9,242 nucleotides of DNA from Acidobacteriota bacterium (GTDB taxonomy: Bacteria > Acidobacteriota > UBA6911), in assembly GCA_031254095.1 (NCBI GenBank), contig JAIRVC010000307.1:1-9242 (forward strand). Reading direction: 5' to 3'. Below the pieces are notes generated by a model. The model did not search any database, was not told where the DNA came from, and saw nothing but the letters and a program-made list of their open reading frames with translations. The translations under genes and the position numbers were made by a program. Below are positions 5,223 through 9,242 of this stretch, one piece after another (position 1 is the first letter of the stretch; each line of letters starts with the position of its first letter).

Positions 5223-6746
5223 CTACGTGATCTTGCATATGACCGCCGTAACATCATCCGTCTGCGGCATTCCGTCGGAAAATTTTCGCACCGCGCGATA
5301 AAGGCCGCTTACGATTTCGCCGGCGCTTTCCCCGCGATGTTCGCGGATATATCCGACTGTCCGTTCCATGCCGAAACTGTCCTGTTCCGGATTTTCCGAC
5401 TCGACAATGCCGTCCGTCAAAAGCGCCAGAACGTCTCCGGGTTCCAGCGCTATTTCATCGCTGGAATTGAACGTATGTTCGCCCATAAATCCAAGAGGCA
5501 TATCAGTGCTGTCGAGCGTGCGCCTGACTTCGCCGTTACGGCCGAGAATAAATCCCGGCGTGTGTCCGGCGCTGGAATAAACCAGCGACCGTGTCGCCGG
5601 ATTCAGCCGGCAGTAAATCATCGTGACGAATTTATCATCCCCCATGTCGGAAACCAGGACTTTGTTGGTGCGGGTGAAAATTTCGGCGGGATCATGATTC
5701 AGGGGCGCGAACGCGCGTATATAGGCGCGCAGTCCGGCCATAAGTAGCGCGGAACTGATGCCGTGCCCGCAGACATCGCCAACGGCAAATCCGATACATC
5801 CGCCGGGCATTGATACGAAGTCCAGGTAATCGCCGCCAATGGCGTCGGCCGGGAAAGCGGCGGCGGCAAAATCGAAACCTTCAACGCGCGGCGGCGGCGG
5901 CTCGTAAAACTGACGCTGCACCGCGCGCGCCAGGCCCATCTGGAACTGTTGTTCCTGCAATTTTCGCTGTTCGGTCGCGTCGCGGAAAATCGTAACAAGG
6001 TGTGTAATAATTCCGGCCGGCCCCCACATGGGCGCGATGACCTGTTCCGCGTAAAATACTTCGCCGCTCTTTTTCTTGTTGGCCATCGTGGCCCGGAAGA
6101 CTTTTCCGGAAAGAATGGTGGCCCAGAGATTTTCATAGAACATCCGGTCGTGAACGCCTGAATTGAGAATGCGCGGCGTAAGCCCTTTCAGCTCTTCAAG
6201 GCTGTATCCGGTAGTGCTCTCAAGCGCCGGATTGACATACTCGATAATGCCGCCCCGGTCCGTGATAATAACGCTGTCGGCGGTCTGCTCCACAGCGCTC
6301 GTCAGGACTCTCAGACGCGTATCCCGTTTTATTCTTCCGGTAATATCGTTAAAAACCACAACGCTGCCGCGTATTTCGCCGCCTTCGCCGCGAAGCGGAT
6401 TCGCCCGTACGGTTATCCAGAGGCCCGAAAGTTGCTGTTCGCCCCTGATAAATATTTCGACAGACACATCCTCCCCGGAAACGGCGCGGGCGTTGGGCAT
6501 CTCGTCAGGCGCGTAGAGCGTCATTTCATCGGCCTTGTAGCAGCCTTTTATATCCGACCACATCCGGGGCGCGCCGCCGTCGGCCGCGATTTTCAGCAGT
6601 TTTCGCGCGGTCTGGTTGCACAGTAAAAAACGGCCATCCCGATCCGCGACAACAACGCCTTCGGACAGGTGGTAAAGGGTGGATTTCAGAATCGCGGGCT
6701 CATCAGGGAATGTCCCGGACTCGCATTCGTTAAAAGAATCGATCAT
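5223..6746 (-). CDS. PAS-PAS-PP2C serine phosphatase, RsbU/SpoIIE type
   Basis: A 507-residue cytoplasmic signalling protein. It has two PAS sensor domains, at about 24-135 (LYHLSEGVVVADRDGRFLLC; VVFNDIT) and 146-262 (VITDRGGIIEYVNPALE; TTGYSLEELKG; IFRDATEQRKL), joined by a probable coiled-coil helix to a PP2C-like domain at 290-507. Metal-binding and catalytic motifs are complete: AIGGDYLDF (302-310), GDVCGHG (323-329), TDG (444-446) and TDDVTAV (496-502). Family members dephosphorylate a STAS-domain anti-anti-sigma factor in partner-switching pathways; no STAS or anti-sigma gene is visible nearby, so the target is unknown. There is no transmembrane segment. The start at ATG 6746 has AGGA eight bases upstream; an in-frame TTG at 6764 would add six residues but that AGGA then lies inside the gene. 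The gene converges on hicB and is probably transcribed alone or from the moaF-like genes upstream (178-base gap). Confidence 0.93.
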   Translation of the reverse strand: MIDSFNECESGTFPDEPAILKSTLYHLSEGVVVADRDGRFLLCNQTARKLLKIAADGGAPRMWSDIKGCYKADEMTLYAPDEMPNARAVSGEDVSVEIFIRGEQQLSGLWITVRANPLRGEGGEIRGSVVVFNDITGRIKRDTRLRVLTSAVEQTADSVIITDRGGIIEYVNPALESTTGYSLEELKGLTPRILNSGVHDRMFYENLWATILSGKVFRATMANKKKSGEVFYAEQVIAPMWGPAGIITHLVTIFRDATEQRKLQEQQFQMGLARAVQRQFYEPPPPRVEGFDFAAAAFPADAIGGDYLDFVSMPGGCIGFAVGDVCGHGISSALLMAGLRAYIRAFAPLNHDPAEIFTRTNKVLVSDMGDDKFVTMIYCRLNPATRSLVYSSAGHTPGFILGRNGEVRRTLDSTDMPLGFMGEHTFNSSDEIALEPGDVLALLTDGIVESENPEQDSFGMERTVGYIREHRGESAGEIVSGLYRAVRKFSDGMPQTDDVTAVICKIT

Positions 6747-6924
6747 GACTTCAATCCTTACCAATCATCGTTTCATTAATACAGGAACATATTAAGCGAC
6801 CTCCAGAGAGGCCAAAGCATCGAAGCCTTTCCATCTGACAGTTGTCCGAGCAGCGCTCTGCGCCGATTGATTCACGATTCAATTGACGCCAGACTTTTCA
6901 CGGGCTCGACAAGCAGTATTGTGG

Positions 6925-7869
6925 CTAATTTACCAGATACGGATTCGGGTCCGTCGTAAATTTTTCCCAGAACGGGTCTTTCGTCTGGTCGATAATATTC
7001 CCGTATGTGCCGATCATAATGTGAATCGGGGAGTTTATTTCTTTGCCGTTCTCACGGTTTGTCATCGTTCCGAATCCACGCCCGATAAATGACACCCTTT
7101 TGAAATTCTCCAGGAAGCAAAACGTGTCGCTGCGGAAGCCCGCCGCGGCGCCCCTGATTTTCTCCATGTACGATTCCGTCTGGACGGTGAGGTACAGGCC
7201 GTCCTTGATTTTTATATAATTTATCGGCTCGTCGGACGACGGCAGCGCGTTGACCATCGTGTTCATATTTTCGCTCGTTTTCTTGCTTGCCGCCGTGGTG
7301 TTGTCGAGCGGATATGTGATGCGGTAGAAGTACGGGTCGTAATACGCGTGAACCGTGGACAATTCCGAGCCGTACCGCCATTGGACGACATTGCCTATCA
7401 TATCGCCGGAGAACCCGTGGCGCGGGTAAGCTTTATACTCCACGCCCGGTTGTTTGATGCAGCCGAAGTCAACTTCGGGCGTAATCAGCAGCGGCCAGCG
7501 CGGATTTTTACCGACGGCGCAAAATACGCGCGTTACAAGCATTTTTTCCATGTCGATTACCCAAACGTGGTTGACGCGCGGTTCGATATTGGCGCACACA
7601 TAGCTTACAAGGTACGTTGTGTCATCGCCTTTCAGGCACTCGTAGGCTTCCTTTTTAGGCGATTTGCCGTGCGCCATCCATGGCTCAAACGCCGGCGTCG
7701 CGCCGATCCAACTCCACTCCATCGACTTGCCGTCAATGAAATTGAGCAGGATGTCGTAACCGTTGTCCATTTGCAGTTCCAGCTTTTGCCCTGCCAGTTC
7801 GAAACACAGCGGCGGGCAATACTGCGTGATGTCGTTGCCGCCCTGCGGACGGAATTTGCGTAAATCCAT
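6925..7869 (-). CDS. MoaF-like (lipocalin-type) protein, cytoplasmic paralogue
   Basis: A 314-residue protein with no signal peptide or membrane segment. It looks like two lipocalin-type halves as in the MoaF family: an N-terminal barrel (ITQYCPPLCFELAGQKLELQ, 14-33; DNGYDILLNFIDGKSMEWSW, 35-54; YLVSYVCANIEPRVNHVWVIDMEK, 86-109) and a C-terminal one (SGDMIGNVVQWRYGSELSTVHAYYDPYFYRITYP, 154-187; TFCFLENFKRVSFIGRGFGTM, 249-269). MoaF was named from molybdenum-cofactor-linked operons, but its biochemical role is not settled. No mo-cofactor genes are seen here. It is a clear paralogue of the next gene upstream (ITQYCPPLCFELAG against ISQYAAPMSYELCG; GNVVQW against GNVVEW; GFGTM against AFGSM). 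GGAGG lies seven bases before ATG 7869 and only four before an adjacent ATG at 7872; an ATG at 7920 would lie inside a hairpin and is rejected. Family assignment is moderately sure. Confidence 0.7.
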   Translation of the reverse strand: MDLRKFRPQGGNDITQYCPPLCFELAGQKLELQMDNGYDILLNFIDGKSMEWSWIGATPAFEPWMAHGKSPKKEAYECLKGDDTTYLVSYVCANIEPRVNHVWVIDMEKMLVTRVFCAVGKNPRWPLLITPEVDFGCIKQPGVEYKAYPRHGFSGDMIGNVVQWRYGSELSTVHAYYDPYFYRITYPLDNTTAASKKTSENMNTMVNALPSSDEPINYIKIKDGLYLTVQTESYMEKIRGAAAGFRSDTFCFLENFKRVSFIGRGFGTMTNRENGKEINSPIHIMIGTYGNIIDQTKDPFWEKFTTDPNPYLVN

Positions 7870-7900
7870 CATATTACCTCCAAAAATTATGCCGGAAGGC

Positions 7901-7925
7901 GCTGAATGCCGTTGCGGCATTCAGC
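7901..7925. repeat. Perfect 11-bp hairpin between the two MoaF-like genes
   Basis: GCTGAATGCCG (7901-7911) and CGGCATTCAGC (7915-7925) are exact complements around a three-base loop. It lies 24 bases downstream of the upstream paralogue's stop and 31 bases before the downstream paralogue's start. No uninterrupted T-run follows directly on the minus strand, so it is not a standard terminator. It may stabilise or process the message, or partly attenuate it. Confidence 0.6.
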
Positions 7926-7949
7926 CATCTCCATGTGGGGAACCTCTGG

Positions 7950-8927
7950 TTACGTTTTAATTTCGCCGGTATTCAGCACCTTGCCATACACTCCAATCGG
8001 GCGCATGAACGGAACGCCCCGCATGGAGCCGAACGCCGCGCCCACGGCAATGACCTTGTAGAAGTTCATTGCGAAGATAATCCACACAGGGCTGTCTGAC
8101 GTTTCAATTTGTATGCCCTGAAAATACACGCCGTCCGCGAGGCTCCTGGTTTCAAGCCGAACGAAATTCGCGGATACAGGCGACATGACGCCCGGAGTAT
8201 TGAACGAAATGCCGCCCACGTTGTAGTCGAACTTTGCGCTTGTTTCCGGCGCGAAAGTCCACTCAACAACATTGCCGGTGAAATCCGCCTCAATATTCGG
8301 CGCATCCGGGCTGGCGTTGAACGCGAATCCATCGCGCGGCGGGTTCTCTGCGGTATCGACGTACAGCGCCGTCGAAAAAACGCCGGGCGCAATCGCTCCG
8401 GCGTTTTTCGAAACTTTATCCGGAGCGATGCTTTTCGACGGGTCGAACACGCACGCGTAAGCCTCGGTCCCCGCATGGAACGCCGCGAAAATCAATTCAT
8501 CCGTAATTTTTGCCGTGCAATACGGCAGTTTTAAGCCGTCCAGTGTTACCGTCAACTCCGGATACGCCGAAAACACAACTCCCGGAGCCATGCCATTCTT
8601 ATGTTTCATGTCGCGCATGACGACAAAAGTCTTGCCGCACAGTTCATAACTCATCGGCGCGGCATATTGTGAAATCGCGTTCATGTTGCCGTACGCGCTT
8701 AAAGAATGTCGCAATAACGAACTATGGATGTTTCCGTCCGCGCCCGGCGGATTTCGAAAGAACGGCGATTCGGCCTGTCGTGACGCGGACTTTGCTCCGC
8801 CGCCCTGCGCCGCGTTAAGAACCGGCGTTCCCAGTTGAGACAGAGTCGCAACCATTGTTGTTCCGGCCACGCCATAAAAAAATTCTCTTCGGTTGATTGT
8901 ATCTTTTTCGTTTTTTGTGGAGTTCAT
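7950..8927 (-). CDS. MoaF-like (lipocalin-type) protein with a Tat-type signal peptide
   Basis: A 325-residue protein with a twin-arginine signal: TINRREFFYG (10-19), a modest hydrophobic stretch (VAGTTMVATLSQLG, 20-33) and a possible cleavage site around LNAAQ (37-41). This predicts export of a folded protein to the periplasm. The rest parallels the downstream paralogue: NAISQYAAPMSYELCGKTF (about 83-101), FTGNVVEWTFAPE (about 226-238), DGVYFQGIQIETSD (about 270-283), FAMNFYKVIAVGAAFGSM (about 287-304) and PIGVYGKVL near the end. The pair share an order of motifs but are strongly diverged. The ATG at 8927 follows a GGGGG run by eight bases. A good promoter lies 48-76 bases upstream, so this is likely the first gene of the two. 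Family assignment rests on resemblance of the paralogue to MoaF; enzymatic or binding function is unknown. Confidence 0.68.
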   Translation of the reverse strand: MNSTKNEKDTINRREFFYGVAGTTMVATLSQLGTPVLNAAQGGGAKSASRQAESPFFRNPPGADGNIHSSLLRHSLSAYGNMNAISQYAAPMSYELCGKTFVVMRDMKHKNGMAPGVVFSAYPELTVTLDGLKLPYCTAKITDELIFAAFHAGTEAYACVFDPSKSIAPDKVSKNAGAIAPGVFSTALYVDTAENPPRDGFAFNASPDAPNIEADFTGNVVEWTFAPETSAKFDYNVGGISFNTPGVMSPVSANFVRLETRSLADGVYFQGIQIETSDSPVWIIFAMNFYKVIAVGAAFGSMRGVPFMRPIGVYGKVLNTGEIKT

Positions 8928-8974
8928 TTCATTATCCCCCTGCGGAACGGGCAGGACAGATTTCAGAGGTTCCC

Positions 8975-9003
8975 ATTACATTGATTGTAATTCATTGCTC
9001 CAA
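8975..9003 (-). promoter_or_regulatory. Candidate promoter for the MoaF-like gene pair, with an overlapping dyad
   Basis: On the minus strand TTGGAG (9003-8998) and TGTAAT (8980-8975) are separated by exactly 17 bases, giving a predicted start near 8968 and a leader of about 41 bases. The -10 box is one arm of a perfect 6-bp inverted repeat (ATTACA 8975-8980, TGTAAT 8986-8991), which could be an operator. Assignment is by pattern only. Confidence 0.5.
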
Positions 9004-9131
9004 GTGAATCGCGCACACGGGCTGATTCTACATCGGAATTTCGTCAAATGATAGAGACTTCAATACATCAACCTGAAAAAACGTTTCAAAAGCTACGCCC
9101 AAACGTACCGATGGGAACGAGTATAGGCAAC

Positions 9132-9242
9132 CTCCGAAAACCTCAAAATCAAGGCTTGCGACTGAGGCAAAAGCGGAGTTTACATATAGGTAAATGAGTA
9201 TTTTGCCGAAGGAGCGTAACGCAGAGTTTGGGGTTTTCGGAG
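9132..9242. repeat. Nested imperfect inverted-repeat element, possibly truncated by the window edge
   Basis: Outer arms: CTCCGAAAACCTCAAA (9132-9147) and its near-complement TTTGGGGTTTTCGGAG (9227-9242), 15 of 16 positions matching. Inside are a second perfect pair, GGCAAAA (9166-9172) with TTTTGCC (9201-9207), and a third, GTTTAC (9178-9183) with GTAAAT (9190-9195, one G-T pair), around a six-base loop. The nesting suggests a compact folded unit of about 110 bp, such as a miniature inverted-repeat element or a REP/BIME-like repeat. It has no coding content. Whether it is multicopy cannot be seen here. Confidence 0.6.

Larger units (their letters stand above)
8928..9242. other. Upstream noncoding region of the MoaF-like pair
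   Basis: A 315-base stretch with no convincing gene. It holds the candidate promoter (8975-9003) and the inverted-repeat element (9132-9242). The part from 9004 to 9131 shows nothing I can name. Confidence 0.55.

Noticed and set aside
7938..8974. Inverted 11-mers GGGAACCTCTG (7938-7948) and CAGAGGTTCCC (8964-8974) flanking the Tat-signal MoaF-like gene
   Set aside because: The position is suggestive of mobile-element ends, but around ten such 11-base inverted matches are expected by chance in a window this size, there is no target duplication visible, and the enclosed gene is not a transposase.

Overview
The window is about 9.2 kb of accessory bacterial DNA with roughly even base composition and Shine-Dalgarno sites in front of most genes. 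The taxon cannot be fixed from it. Toxin-antitoxin modules, a PAS/PP2C signalling protein, a twin-arginine export signal and a CDP-glucose gene together suggest a Gram-negative, possibly anaerobic or host-associated bacterium. A spirochaete would fit, but that is a guess.

Layout. (1) Positions 1-2512, all minus strand: glucose-1-phosphate cytidylyltransferase (rfbF), then an AlbA_2/HATPase regulator, then the first 47 codons of a Rossmann-type protein that runs off the window. This looks like the edge of a surface-polysaccharide cluster with a regulator gene inside it. (2) Positions 2513-2984: a dyad-rich divergent intergenic region. (3) Positions 2985-4144, plus strand: a tight three-gene operon of a HicB-like DNA-binding protein, a HEPN toxin (HepT type, RX4HXY) and a minimal nucleotidyltransferase antitoxin (MntA type, GSX10DXD). 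(4) Positions 4129-4366, minus strand: a very short gene with a strong ribosome binding site that appears frameshifted. (5) Positions 4587-5198, plus strand: a HicA-HicB pair whose promoter, perfect operator-like dyad and start codon lie so close together that the hicA message may be leaderless. (6) Positions 5223-6746, minus strand: a PAS-PAS-PP2C (RsbU/SpoIIE-like) phosphatase, convergent with hicB. (7) Positions 6925-8927, minus strand: two diverged tandem paralogues resembling the MoaF/lipocalin-like family, one with a Tat-type signal and one without, separated by a perfect 11-bp hairpin and preceded by a good sigma-70-type promoter. (8) Positions 9132-9242: an imperfect inverted-repeat element at the window edge.

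The centre (2985-5198) works as a small toxin-antitoxin island. It holds two modules, each with a HicB-fold/HTH protein, plus the wreck of another small gene. I see no wholly unknown multi-gene system. The strongest points for a second look are the HicB-HepT-MntA arrangement, the apparently leaderless hicA, the overlooked frameshifted small gene, and the exported/cytosolic pair of MoaF-like proteins.
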